This document shows, in pieces, positions 25,825 to 34,722 of a stretch of DNA of 64,000 nt. The notes beneath the pieces are model-generated. The model was not told where the DNA came from and ran no database searches. It saw only the letters and a program-made list of their open reading frames with translations. The stretch lies in the NCBI RefSeq assembly GCF_035918235.1, contig NZ_CP109485.1, positions 9,021,001-9,085,000 of the forward strand. The letters run 5' to 3'. The position numbers and the translations under genes were made by a program. The first letter of the stretch is position 1. Each line of letters begins with the position of its first letter. The stretch is from Streptomyces sp. NBC_01445 (GTDB lineage: Bacteria > Actinomycetota > Actinomycetes > Streptomycetales > Streptomycetaceae).

Positions 25825-26726
25825 TTGTACCCCTTGGAGAGGACGGCCTCGGTGTCGGCGGTGATGCGTTCCACCAGCTTCGGGGCGAGCGGAAGGCGCG
25901 GCGGACGGCACGGGCCGCCCTTGAGGCCCGCGATGTCCATCGACAGCTTGATCGACTGGACGAACTCGACCTTCGAGTCCCAGCGCAGCAGCGGATGCAG
26001 ATCCCGGTACATCGGCAGCGCCCTGGCCAGGTCGGCGGGGTCGCCGGACGTGGCCAGGCGGTAGAGCTCGACCGTGGACTCGGGAACCATGTTCGGATAC
26101 CCGGCGATCCAGCCGGTGGCCCCCGCGAGACCCAGCTCGACGAGCACGTCGTCGGCGCCGATCAGCAGATCGAGGCCCGCCGCCAACTCGCTGATCTGGT
26201 AAGCCCGTCGGACGTCACTGCTGAACTCCTTGACGCCCACGATCGTGCCCTCGTGGTACAGCTCGGCGAGCAGCTCGGGCGTCAGGTCGACCTTGGTGTC
26301 GAACGGGTTGTTGTACGCGACGACCGGCAGGCCCACCTTGGCGACCTCGCGGTAGTGCGCGACGACGGCCTGCGGCTCGGCACGGAAGGTGTTCGGCGGC
26401 AACAGCAGGAGCGACGTGGCGCCGGCCTCGGCGGCCTGTTCGGCCCAGCGGCACGCCTCCATCGAGCCGTATGCGGCGACCCCCGGCATGACGCCGAACC
26501 CGTCGGGCGCCGCCTCGACCGCAGTCTCCACGACGCGGGCCCGCTCTTCGGCGGTCAGCGTCTGGTACTCGCCGAGTGAACCGTTGGGCGCCACCCCGTC
26601 GCAGCCGCCCGCGGCGAGGAACCGCACGTGCTCGGCGAACGCGTCGTAGTCGACCGAGAGATCGTCATGGAAGGGGAGCGCCGTCGCGACATGGACGCCG
26701 TGCCAGGGCGTGGCGGGACTGAACAT
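25821..26726 (-). CDS. DapA-family enzyme, probable pyrroline-4-hydroxy-2-carboxylate deaminase
   Basis: A dihydrodipicolinate synthase/N-acetylneuraminate lyase-type aldolase of 301 residues with Schiff-base Lys166 (VGVKEFSSD), Tyr138 (VAYNNPFD) and the GxxGE-type loop NGSLGEYQTL. In hydroxyproline pathways a DapA homologue deaminates delta-1-pyrroline-4-hydroxy-2-carboxylate to 2-oxoglutarate semialdehyde. Coupling to the epimerase gene makes that assignment likely here. The following step, a semialdehyde dehydrogenase, is not encoded in this operon. Confidence 0.88.
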   Translation of the reverse strand: MFSPATPWHGVHVATALPFHDDLSVDYDAFAEHVRFLAAGGCDGVAPNGSLGEYQTLTAEERARVVETAVEAAPDGFGVMPGVAAYGSMEACRWAEQAAEAGATSLLLLPPNTFRAEPQAVVAHYREVAKVGLPVVAYNNPFDTKVDLTPELLAELYHEGTIVGVKEFSSDVRRAYQISELAAGLDLLIGADDVLVELGLAGATGWIAGYPNMVPESTVELYRLATSGDPADLARALPMYRDLHPLLRWDSKVEFVQSIKLSMDIAGLKGGPCRPPRLPLAPKLVERITADTEAVLSKGYK

Positions 26727-26796
26727 GCTGATGTCTCCTTGTGAAACGTGAAGGTGCGGGGGCGTGGCGGGTGCGGGCGCCGATAGGCGGTCCGGT

Positions 26797-28128
26797 TCAG
26801 GACGTCGACCCGGCTGCCGTCATCCATTTCTCCAGGCCCGAGGCGTCCAACGGCAGTGCAGCGGACAGCACTTCGGAGCCTTGCGGGGTGACCAGGATGT
26901 CGTCCTCGATCCGTACGCCGATGCCGCGCAGCTCCGGCGGAACGGTGAGGTCGTGCGCGTGGAAGTACAGGCCGGGCTCGACCGTGAGCACCATCCCGGG
27001 GGCCATGTCGGCGCCCAGGTAGGCCTCGTCGGCGGCGCGCGCGCAGTCGTGGACGTCGAGGCCGAGGTGGTGGCCGATGCCGCACACCAGGTAGCGGCGG
27101 TGGTGCTGGCCGGTGTCGGAGAGCGCCTCGTCGACGGAGACCGGCAGCAGTCCCCAGTCGGCGAGGCCGTGCGCGATCACCTCCATGCAGGCGTGGTGGA
27201 AGTCGGAGAACCGGCGGCCGGGGCCGACCGCGGCGAGACCGGCCCGGTGCGCCTTCTCCACCAGGTCGTGCACCTGCCGCTGGGCGGTGGAGAACCGTCC
27301 CGAGGTGGGGAACGTGCGGGTGACGTCGGCGGTGTAGTGGCTGTGGACCTCGACGCCCATGTCGAGCAGGAGCAGTTCGTCGGGCAGGACCGGGCCGTCG
27401 CAGCGCACCCAGTGCAGCGTCGGGGCGTGCCGGCCGCTGCCGACGATCGACGCGTAGCCGGGGCCGTTGCCGTACGCGCGGGCGTAGCGGTCGAAGGTGC
27501 CCTGCAGCCAGCGCTCCCCGGGGCCCTCGATCGCGGCGGGTATCTCCCGGACGACCGCGGCGAAGCCCCCGACGGTGCGGTCCACCGCCCGCCTCAGCTG
27601 CCCGATCTCCCAAGGGTCCTTGAACATGCGAAGCTCGGCCAGCGTGCGGCCGACCTCCTCGTCGGCGGTCACCTGCTCGGTGAGCTCGGCCAGGGGACGG
27701 ACGTCGATGCCCAGCGCCTTCGACCAGTCGTCGAAACCGGGCGCGGCCCCCACCCACAGCTCGCCATACCGGGCGTCGCGCCAGAATCCCTGCTCGCCGG
27801 GGTAGGCGGGCGGCGGTATGTAGAGAGTGGCGTCGCCGGACCGGAGCACCACGACCGCGTTCTCGACGGCGCAGCCCGTCACCCAGTAGAAGTCGCTGTC
27901 CGGGCGGAAGTCGTACGCTGTGTCGTTGCTGCGCACCGGCGCCTCGCCGGCGGCCAGCACGACGGTTCTGCCGGGCAGGGCCTCGGCGAGCCGGGCCCGA
28001 TGCTCGGCGGCCGCTTCCGGGGCGCCGGGGACGACGGGTGCGGTGCGGTCGGGCGTGCCCCAGCCCGTGCCCATGTAGGTGTTGAATGCCGGGATTTCGG
28101 TCAGCTTCGGGGGCCTGCCCTCACGCAT
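26797..28128 (-). CDS. Xaa-Pro aminopeptidase (M24B)
   Basis: A 443-residue creatinase-fold metallopeptidase that removes an N-terminal residue preceding proline (or hydroxyproline). The N-terminal PepP domain is present (RSNDTAYDFRPDSDFYWVTGC), and the C-terminal pita-bread domain carries all metal ligands: Asp256 (LLLLDMGVE), Asp268 (YTADVTRTFP), His353 (GIGHHLGLDVHD), Glu384 (TVEPGLY) and Glu408 (RIEDDI). No signal peptide is seen, so it works on imported peptides. ATG 28128 overlaps the preceding iminopeptidase gene by 8 bp. Confidence 0.94.
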   Translation of the reverse strand: MREGRPPKLTEIPAFNTYMGTGWGTPDRTAPVVPGAPEAAAEHRARLAEALPGRTVVLAAGEAPVRSNDTAYDFRPDSDFYWVTGCAVENAVVVLRSGDATLYIPPPAYPGEQGFWRDARYGELWVGAAPGFDDWSKALGIDVRPLAELTEQVTADEEVGRTLAELRMFKDPWEIGQLRRAVDRTVGGFAAVVREIPAAIEGPGERWLQGTFDRYARAYGNGPGYASIVGSGRHAPTLHWVRCDGPVLPDELLLLDMGVEVHSHYTADVTRTFPTSGRFSTAQRQVHDLVEKAHRAGLAAVGPGRRFSDFHHACMEVIAHGLADWGLLPVSVDEALSDTGQHHRRYLVCGIGHHLGLDVHDCARAADEAYLGADMAPGMVLTVEPGLYFHAHDLTVPPELRGIGVRIEDDILVTPQGSEVLSAALPLDASGLEKWMTAAGSTS

Positions 28129-29407
28129 CGGTGATCTCTCCTCCTGCGTCGCGCACCAGCTCGTGGAGGCGGGTGAAGACCCGCCCGTCGCGGATGCCGT
28201 CGTGTTCGTACTCGTTGGTGACCCAGGTCTGCACGTTGCCGACCCGGGCGGCCGTGTCCAGCTGCAGGCCGGCGTCCACGTACATGTCGTCGTAGTAGAC
28301 GGCGGCGGCGAGGGGGACCTCGTTGGCGGCCAGCCGGTCGAGGTCGTACAGCGGCGGCCACTCCGTGCGCTCGGCCAGCAGTTCCACCGCCCCTTGGAAC
28401 GGCCGCAGTTCGGCGATCTCCGCGAACATCCAGGGATACATCATCTCGCCGGTGAACAGAAGCGGCCGGGCATCCTCGGCGAACCCCGGATGCCGGGCCA
28501 GCTCGGCCTGCGCCGCCCATCCGGTGGCCCCGGCGCCGTGCCCGTAGATGCTCTCCTGGAGCGCAGCGAACAGCGGGTTATCGCTGTACGACGTGCGGGC
28601 CAGCACCTGGTGCAGGAACGCCGCCGAGAGCTCGTCGCCGCTGAACGCCTCGTCGAGCAGCCAGTGCATCCGCTCGTGGCCCGGCTTCATGCCGAAGTCG
28701 ATGCCGAGCGACTGCAGCCGCCGTACGGTCAGCACATCCCCGTCCGGCAGCCGCACGTCGCCCGCGGCCAGCCGGTCGGCGATCCGGTCGACGTTCTCGA
28801 CCTGGTGCGGGTAACGCCGGTAGAACAGCTCGTTCTTCGCTGCCACCCGTGGATACGTACGCCGGTAGACCTCGGCGGCCGACGGGTCGAGGCCGGGCAG
28901 CCCGCCGGTGACGTAGCAGGCGCTGAGCCCCTCGGGGACCCGCGACAGATACGTCAGGGTCAGGAAGCCCCCGTACGACTGGCCCAGCGTCGCCCAACGC
29001 CGGCCCCCGTACAGGGTCTTCCGTACGTGCTCGTGGTCCGCCACGATCGCGTCGGCCCGGAAGCGGGCCAGGAAGTCCGCACCCTCGCGGGCGGACGCGA
29101 ACGCGCTCATCCGGCGCCCGTCGACCCGGCTGCTGCGGCCCGTGCCGCGCTGGTCGACCAGGACCACCCGGTGTGTCTTCAGCGCCTTGCCGAGCCAGCC
29201 GCCGTGGTCCACAGGGCGCGGCCCCTTGCCGCCGGGGCCGCCCTGCAGATAGACGAGGCAGGGCAGGTCCTCGCCGGCCCGGGTGGGGGCGGCGAGGTCG
29301 CGGACGAAGACCTGGATCGTGCCCCGGGACGGGTCCGACCAGTCGAGCGGCACGTCGACCAGGTGCTCGCGCACCCGCATGCCGGGGATCGTGTATTCGA
29401 CGGTCAT
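28121..29407 (-). CDS. Proline iminopeptidase-like alpha/beta hydrolase (S33)
   Basis: A 428-residue S33-family serine peptidase that would release N-terminal proline or hydroxyproline from peptides. Visible are the oxyanion block LVYLQGGPGGKGP, VVLVDQRGTGRS and the nucleophile elbow GQSYGG (Ser144), with a late NEYEHDG segment supplying the His region. There is no signal peptide. ATG 29407 overlaps the ATPase stop codon (ATGA). With the Xaa-Pro aminopeptidase it forms a cytoplasmic pair for proline-rich peptides delivered by the adjacent ABC importer. Confidence 0.92.
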   Translation of the reverse strand: MTVEYTIPGMRVREHLVDVPLDWSDPSRGTIQVFVRDLAAPTRAGEDLPCLVYLQGGPGGKGPRPVDHGGWLGKALKTHRVVLVDQRGTGRSSRVDGRRMSAFASAREGADFLARFRADAIVADHEHVRKTLYGGRRWATLGQSYGGFLTLTYLSRVPEGLSACYVTGGLPGLDPSAAEVYRRTYPRVAAKNELFYRRYPHQVENVDRIADRLAAGDVRLPDGDVLTVRRLQSLGIDFGMKPGHERMHWLLDEAFSGDELSAAFLHQVLARTSYSDNPLFAALQESIYGHGAGATGWAAQAELARHPGFAEDARPLLFTGEMMYPWMFAEIAELRPFQGAVELLAERTEWPPLYDLDRLAANEVPLAAAVYYDDMYVDAGLQLDTAARVGNVQTWVTNEYEHDGIRDGRVFTRLHELVRDAGGEITDA

Positions 29408-30225
29408 GCGGTGGCCGCCTTCCGCTTGCGCTCCCACTCCGGATTGATCCGGGGTATCGCCGCCAGCAGCGTCTGCGTGTACGGGTCCTGCGGGTCGTCG
29501 AAGACCCGGTCGCACGGCCCCTGTTCGACGATCTTCCCCGTGCTCATCACCGCCACCCGCTGCGCGATCCGCCGGACCACGGCGAGGTCGTGGGCGATGA
29601 AGATGTACGAGAATCCGCTCTCCCGCTGCAGCCGCATCAGCAGCTCCAGGATCTGCGCCTGCACCGACACGTCCAGCGCGGAGACGGCCTCGTCGCAGAT
29701 CACCAGCTTCGGGTTGACCGCGAGCGCGCGGGCGATGCCGATGCGCTGCGCCTGCCCGCCGGAGAACTGCGCCGGATAGCGCAGCGCATGGTCGGGGTTG
29801 AGGCCGACCCGCTCCATGAGCTCCCGGGTGTGGGCCCGCCGGCCGCCCTTGGGCGCGATGCCCTGGTAGTCGAGCGGCGCCATGAGGATGCGCTCGACGG
29901 TGTGCCGCGGGTTGAGCGACGAGAACGGGTCCTGGAAGACGACCTGCACATCGGCGCGGTAGCGGGCGAGCTGCGCACTCGTGGCGTGGGTGATGTCCTC
30001 GCCTTCGAACTCCAGGGTGCCCGCGCTCGGTTCCATCAGCTTGGCGGCCATCCGCGCGCTGGTGGACTTGCCGCTGCCGGACTCGCCGACCAGCGCGAGG
30101 GTCTCGCCGAGCCGCACGTCGAAGCTGACGCCGTCCACGGCCGTGAACTCGCTCTTGCGGCCGTAGAGACCGCGGGTCGTGAACCGCTTGATCAGGTCGC
30201 GGGCGCTGAGCAGTACCTCACTCAT
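29404..30225 (-). CDS. Peptide ABC transporter ATPase (DppF-type)
   Basis: An oligopeptide-type ATPase of 273 residues with Walker A GESGSGKST, Q-loop FQDPFSSLNPR, signature FSGGQAQRIGIARAL, Walker B LVICDEAVSALD and the C-terminal PYTQTLLAAIP typical of DppF/OppF. ATG 30225 overlaps the DppD-type gene stop. It is one of five coupled transporter genes. Confidence 0.94.
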   Translation of the reverse strand: MSEVLLSARDLIKRFTTRGLYGRKSEFTAVDGVSFDVRLGETLALVGESGSGKSTSARMAAKLMEPSAGTLEFEGEDITHATSAQLARYRADVQVVFQDPFSSLNPRHTVERILMAPLDYQGIAPKGGRRAHTRELMERVGLNPDHALRYPAQFSGGQAQRIGIARALAVNPKLVICDEAVSALDVSVQAQILELLMRLQRESGFSYIFIAHDLAVVRRIAQRVAVMSTGKIVEQGPCDRVFDDPQDPYTQTLLAAIPRINPEWERKRKAATA

Positions 30226-31052
30226 GCGATCACCTCGTCGGCGGGAAGGTTTTCCTCGGGCAGGGCGTCGTCGATCCGCGGGATGCTGTCGAGCAGCTTG
30301 CGCGTGTACACGTGCTCGGGCGCCGAGAAGATCCGCTCGGCACTCCCGTACTCGACCTGCTCGCCCTGGCACATCACCAGCACCCGGTCCGCGATCGAGC
30401 TGATCACGGCGAGGTCGTGGGTGATGAAGACCATCCCGGTACGGGTCGTGTCCTGCAGGCCGGCGAGCAGGCGCAGGATCTGGGCCTGGACGGTGACGTC
30501 CAGGGCCGTGGTCGGCTCGTCGGCGATGAGCAGCGCGGGCGAGCAGACCAGCGCCATCGCGATCATGATGCGCTGCCGCTGCCCGCCGGAGAACTGGTGC
30601 GGGTAGTGGCCCACCCGGCTGCCGGGCTCCGGGATGCCGACCCGCTCCAGCGCCTCGATGGCGACCTGCCTGGCCTCCGCTCGCGAGGCGTCCCGGTGAG
30701 CCCGGTACATCTCCTCGATCTGCAGGCCGACGGTGTAGTACGGGTTCAGCGAGGACAGCGGGTCCTGGAAGATCATGGCCGCCTGCTCGCCCCGGATCTT
30801 GCGCATCTCCCGGTCCGTACGGCCGAGGAGCTCGACGCCGTCCAGCGTGACGCTGCCCTTCGTCACGGCCCCGCGCGGCAGCAGGCCCATGATGGCCAGG
30901 CTGGTCATCGACTTGCCTGAGCCGGACTCGCCGACGATGCCGACGGTCTCGTTGCGCCTGACCGTGAACGACACGTCCTTGACGACGTCCACGGGACCGC
31001 GCGTGGTCGGCAGGGTCACGGTGAGGTTCTCCACCGCAAGCAGCTCGCTCAT
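30222..31052 (-). CDS. Peptide ABC transporter ATPase (DppD-type)
   Basis: The partner ATPase, 276 residues: Walker A GESGSGKSM, Q-loop FQDPLSSLNPY, signature FSGGQRQRIMIAMAL, Walker B LLIADEPTTALDVTVQ, and a C-terminal YTRKLLDSIPRID tail of the Dpp/Opp family. ATG 31052 overlaps the DppB-type stop codon. Confidence 0.94.
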   Translation of the reverse strand: MSELLAVENLTVTLPTTRGPVDVVKDVSFTVRRNETVGIVGESGSGKSMTSLAIMGLLPRGAVTKGSVTLDGVELLGRTDREMRKIRGEQAAMIFQDPLSSLNPYYTVGLQIEEMYRAHRDASRAEARQVAIEALERVGIPEPGSRVGHYPHQFSGGQRQRIMIAMALVCSPALLIADEPTTALDVTVQAQILRLLAGLQDTTRTGMVFITHDLAVISSIADRVLVMCQGEQVEYGSAERIFSAPEHVYTRKLLDSIPRIDDALPEENLPADEVIA

Positions 31053-32038
31053 CGGATCCTCACTCGCGGGTCGAGGGCGGTGTAGAGGAGGTCGACCACG
31101 ACGTTGCCCATGACCACGAGGAAGGCCGCGAGCAGCGTGACCGCCATGATGACCGGCTGGTCGTTCTTCTCGATCGAGTCGGCGGCCAGCTTGCCGACAC
31201 CGTTGAGGCCGTAGACGGACTCGGTGATGAGCGCGCCGCCGAGCAGGCTCGCGAAGTCCATCCCGAAGATCGTGACGACCGGGGTGAGCGCGGGGCGCAG
31301 CGCGTGCCGGCGCATCGTCAGCAGGGGCGAGAGGCCCTTGGACCGGGCGGTCCGCATGAAGTTCTCGGCCAGCGTGTCGATGACGTTCGCCCGCGTCAGC
31401 CGGGCGTACAGACAGGCGGCGCCGGTGGCGAGCACGATCCACGGCATGAGGTACGAGTCGAACCACAGCCCCGGATTGTCCGAGAACGCCACGGCCGACG
31501 GGAACGGCAGCAGCTTCAACTTGACCACCAGCAGGTACTGCAGCGCCAGCGCGAGCACGAAGTTGGGGACGCTCGCGCCGCCCAGGGTGAGGTTCATCGC
31601 GACCTTGTCCCACCAGGTGCCCTCCTTGACCGCGCTGAGCAGGCCCGCGGCGATGCCGACGAGCAGCCAGAGCGCGGCCGCGCCGACCGCGAGGGTGGCG
31701 GTGGCCGGCAGCCGCTCGATGATCATCCCCGTGACCGGCTGGCTGGTCTGGAACGAGTACCCGAGGCAAGGCGCCGCGCAGTGCACGAGGTCATTCCCGG
31801 ACCCGTAGTCCCGCCCGGCGACGATGCCGGTCACGAAGTGCCAGAACTGGGTGAGAAACGGCTCGTTGATGCCGAGGGCATCCCGGATCTGCGAGACCCG
31901 GTCCGGCGTGCAGGTTTTCCCGCAGATCATCAGCGCGGGATCCGGCGACAGCTCGAAGAAGATGAGATAGGTGAACAGGCAGATCAGAAAGAGGATCAGT
32001 ACGAGGCCGGCGAGCCGCCCGGCGAGATAGCGGGCCAT
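31049..32038 (-). CDS. Peptide ABC transporter permease (DppB-type)
   Basis: A 329-residue permease: N-terminal membrane anchor (RYLAGRLAGLVLILFLICLFTYLIFF), a long external loop with several cysteines (CGKTCTP, HCAAPCLGY), and a core with the EAA-like motif (MRTARSKGLSPLLTMRRHALRPALTPVVT). The cysteines in the external loop could form a disulfide. The start overlaps the DppC-type stop by one base. Confidence 0.93.
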   Translation of the reverse strand: MARYLAGRLAGLVLILFLICLFTYLIFFELSPDPALMICGKTCTPDRVSQIRDALGINEPFLTQFWHFVTGIVAGRDYGSGNDLVHCAAPCLGYSFQTSQPVTGMIIERLPATATLAVGAAALWLLVGIAAGLLSAVKEGTWWDKVAMNLTLGGASVPNFVLALALQYLLVVKLKLLPFPSAVAFSDNPGLWFDSYLMPWIVLATGAACLYARLTRANVIDTLAENFMRTARSKGLSPLLTMRRHALRPALTPVVTIFGMDFASLLGGALITESVYGLNGVGKLAADSIEKNDQPVIMAVTLLAAFLVVMGNVVVDLLYTALDPRVRIR

Positions 32039-32991
32039 CAGGCGGCCTCCCCTGCATCGGTGGCGGCCCGGACACGGTCGCCGAGCACGGTAAGGGACAG
32101 CACGGTCAGGAAGAGGAACAGGCCGGGGATCACGAAGTACAGGGGGTCCACGGCGTACCAGTGCACCGAGCTGGAGATCATCTGGCCCCAGGAGGCGGTC
32201 GGCGGGCTGACGCCCACGCCCAGGAAGGACAGCCCGGCCTCGGTGCCGATATAGCCGGGCACGGCGAGGGTGGTCATCACGATCAGCGAGCTGCGCAGGT
32301 TGGGCAGGATCTCCTTGAACACCAGGGCGCGCTTCGAGGCGCCCGAGGCGCGGGCGGCCTCGACGAAGTCGCGGCCCAGCAGGGTCAGAGTCTGGCCGCG
32401 CACCACCCGGGCTAGATAGGGCCAGCCGAAGAAGCTGATCACGGCGACCAGCAGCACCGACTTGTTGCCCGTGGGCAGCGACGACAGGATCGCGATCATG
32501 AAGATCAGGGCCGGGAAGGCCATGAGGAAGTCCATGACCCGGGAGATCACCTGGTCGACCCAGCCGCCGTAGAAGCCGGCGACCATGCCGAACACCACCC
32601 CGAGCAGTGTGGTGAGCACGGTCGCCGAGACGGCGATGCTGAACGAGACGCGCGCGCCGTACGCGATCCGCGCCAGGAGGTCGCGGCCGTTCTGCGGCTC
32701 GACGCCGAAGAGGTGGTCGGCGCTGACACCGCCGAACGACCCCTTGGGCAGGCCGCCGGAGTCGACGTCGATGGCCGCGGTGTCGAACGACGTCGGGCCG
32801 TGGCCCGTGACGGTGCTGATGAGCGGCGCGCAGACCGCCATCAGCACCATCAGGGCGATGAACCCGGCGCTGAGCATGGCGCCGCGGTCGTGGAGCAGGA
32901 CCCCCATGATCCGCCGGCTCGCCGTCGGGGGCGCGCCGGGCGCGGTCGACGATGGACCGGCCTGCGCGTCGGGCACGATGGCAGTCGTCAT
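32038..32991 (-). CDS. Peptide ABC transporter permease (DppC-type)
   Basis: The second permease, 317 residues, with the OppC-type N-terminal segment (RRIMGVLLHDRGAMLSAGFIALMVLMAV), the conserved HLFGVEPQNGRDLLARIAYGARVSF and the EAA motif (FVEAARASGASKRALVFKEILPNLRSSL). It begins 7 bp after the substrate-binding-protein gene. Confidence 0.94.
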   Translation of the reverse strand: MTTAIVPDAQAGPSSTAPGAPPTASRRIMGVLLHDRGAMLSAGFIALMVLMAVCAPLISTVTGHGPTSFDTAAIDVDSGGLPKGSFGGVSADHLFGVEPQNGRDLLARIAYGARVSFSIAVSATVLTTLLGVVFGMVAGFYGGWVDQVISRVMDFLMAFPALIFMIAILSSLPTGNKSVLLVAVISFFGWPYLARVVRGQTLTLLGRDFVEAARASGASKRALVFKEILPNLRSSLIVMTTLAVPGYIGTEAGLSFLGVGVSPPTASWGQMISSSVHWYAVDPLYFVIPGLFLFLTVLSLTVLGDRVRAATDAGEAA

Positions 32992-32998
32992 CTGCGGC

Positions 32999-34675
32999 CT
33001 ACTTTCCCGGGTCCTTGAGGCCGATCGACACGAGGTCGATGCCGCCGCTGAACGCCGCGCTCTGGTAGGCGCCCGCGATGTTGGAGCCGGGGACCATGGT
33101 GACCTTCTCGTAGGCGAGGGGGACGATCGGCGCCTGGGCCATGATCTGCTTGTCCAGCTCGCCGTACGCCTGGTTGGCGGCGTCCACGTCCTGCATGGCC
33201 GCGATCTCGTCGATGCGCTTGTTGATCGCCTTGTTGTCGATCTGAGCCAGGTTGGCGTTCGCGGTGGGGGTGATCCGGCGGCCGTCGAACAGCGGCGGCA
33301 GGAAGGTCGCGCCCGACGCCCAGTCGGGGCACCAGCCAGTGATGGCGAGGTCGTGCTGCTTGGCCGTGGAGCCGATCACCTCGTAGTACGTCGAGGTGTC
33401 AATGTTGTTGATCTCTATCTTGATGCCCAGCGGCTTGAGGGCCTCCTGGATCGCGACCGCCTCCGCCGTCGACTTGGCGTCCGGGCGGTTGTCCAGGGTG
33501 AGGCTGAAACCCTTCGACACCCCCGCCTCGGCGAGCAGCTTCTTCGCCTTCGCCACGTTGCGCGGGTAGGGATCGTACTCGCTGCGGCCGAGCATGGTCG
33601 GCGGCTGGATCGCGGTCCCCGCGGTGGCAAGCTGCTTGCCGCCGAGCGCGGCGACGACCGTCTTCTTGTCGATCGCGTACTCGATGGCCTGACGAACCCG
33701 CACGTCCTTGAGGTACTTCTTGGTCGTGTTCATCCCCATGTACGTGGTGCAGCCGCCGTACCCGGAGAGTGTGCGCGACTTCAGCTCCGGCGTCTTGATC
33801 CGCGACAGCGTCGAGGCCTGGATGCTGGGGGTGATGGCGTCGACGTCCTTGCCCTGCCCGGCGAGCATGCGCTCGTCCATGGTCGCGGCGTCAAGGCCGA
33901 AGGTCCACTCGAAGGCGTCCGGCTTGGCCGCGCGGATCTTGTCGGTCGACCGCTTCCACTTCGCGTTGCGGACCAGCTTGAGCGACGCGCCGTGCTTGTA
34001 GCTCGCCACCTTGTACGGGCCGGAGGAGATCGGCTTGGTGTCGAACGCATGCTTCGCGCCCGTGCCCTTCGGGAACGGCGTGAAGTTGGGCATGGTCAGC
34101 GCGCTGGGGAAGTCGGGGAAGGACTTCTTCAGATGGAAGACGACGGTCTTGGCGTCGGGAGTCTCGATCGAGTCGAGGTCACCGGACTTGTACGGGCCCT
34201 TGTAGCTGGCCGGCGCCTTGATGAGTTCCTTCGGGTAGGGCGAGCCCACGCCGTCGGGGTCCCAGGCGCGCTCGATGCCGAACTTCACGGCCTCGCTGTC
34301 GATCGGCGTGCCGTCCTCGAACTTCAGACCGTCCTTGAGGGTGAACTTCCAGGTCTTCGCGTTATCGGACGGCGTACCGAGGTCGGTCGCCAGGTCCGGG
34401 TGGACCTTCACGCCCTGGGCGCCGGTACCGGCGCCGAACGTGGTCAGGCCGCGGTAGATGAGCCGGTAGAAGTTGTTGACGCCGCCGTCCCACCCGGCGC
34501 TCGGGTCCAGGTGGGAGAAGTCGGCGTTGGCCAGGACATGGACGGTGCCGCCCGTGGCCGGGCCCTTCGATGCGCCACCGCCGGCGTCGGCGGCCGACTG
34601 GCCGCCCTCCCCGGAACAGGATGCGAGCAGCGTGCAGGCAAGCGCGGCGCCGAGGGCAGCCGTGGTTCTCCTCAT
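32999..34675 (-). CDS. Peptide ABC transporter substrate-binding lipoprotein
   Basis: An SBP family 5 (DppA/OppA-like) lipoprotein of 558 residues. The lipobox LLASC places the lipidated residue at Cys20. Family blocks are YRLIYRGLTTF, WKFTLKDGLKFEDGTPIDSEAVKFGIER, SSGPYKVASYKHG and VRQAIEYAIDKK. CCAAGGAGCG supplies the ribosome site before ATG 34675. It starts the transporter part of the operon, 47 bp after the GH127 gene. Given the linked peptidases and hydroxyproline enzymes, the likely ligands are Pro/Hyp-rich peptides or their arabinosides. Confidence 0.93.
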   Translation of the reverse strand: MRRTTAALGAALACTLLASCSGEGGQSAADAGGGASKGPATGGTVHVLANADFSHLDPSAGWDGGVNNFYRLIYRGLTTFGAGTGAQGVKVHPDLATDLGTPSDNAKTWKFTLKDGLKFEDGTPIDSEAVKFGIERAWDPDGVGSPYPKELIKAPASYKGPYKSGDLDSIETPDAKTVVFHLKKSFPDFPSALTMPNFTPFPKGTGAKHAFDTKPISSGPYKVASYKHGASLKLVRNAKWKRSTDKIRAAKPDAFEWTFGLDAATMDERMLAGQGKDVDAITPSIQASTLSRIKTPELKSRTLSGYGGCTTYMGMNTTKKYLKDVRVRQAIEYAIDKKTVVAALGGKQLATAGTAIQPPTMLGRSEYDPYPRNVAKAKKLLAEAGVSKGFSLTLDNRPDAKSTAEAVAIQEALKPLGIKIEINNIDTSTYYEVIGSTAKQHDLAITGWCPDWASGATFLPPLFDGRRITPTANANLAQIDNKAINKRIDEIAAMQDVDAANQAYGELDKQIMAQAPIVPLAYEKVTMVPGSNIAGAYQSAAFSGGIDLVSIGLKDPGK

Positions 34676-34722
34676 GGTGCGCTCCTTGGATCGGTACGTT
34701 TCGATGACGTCGGGGGAAGTGC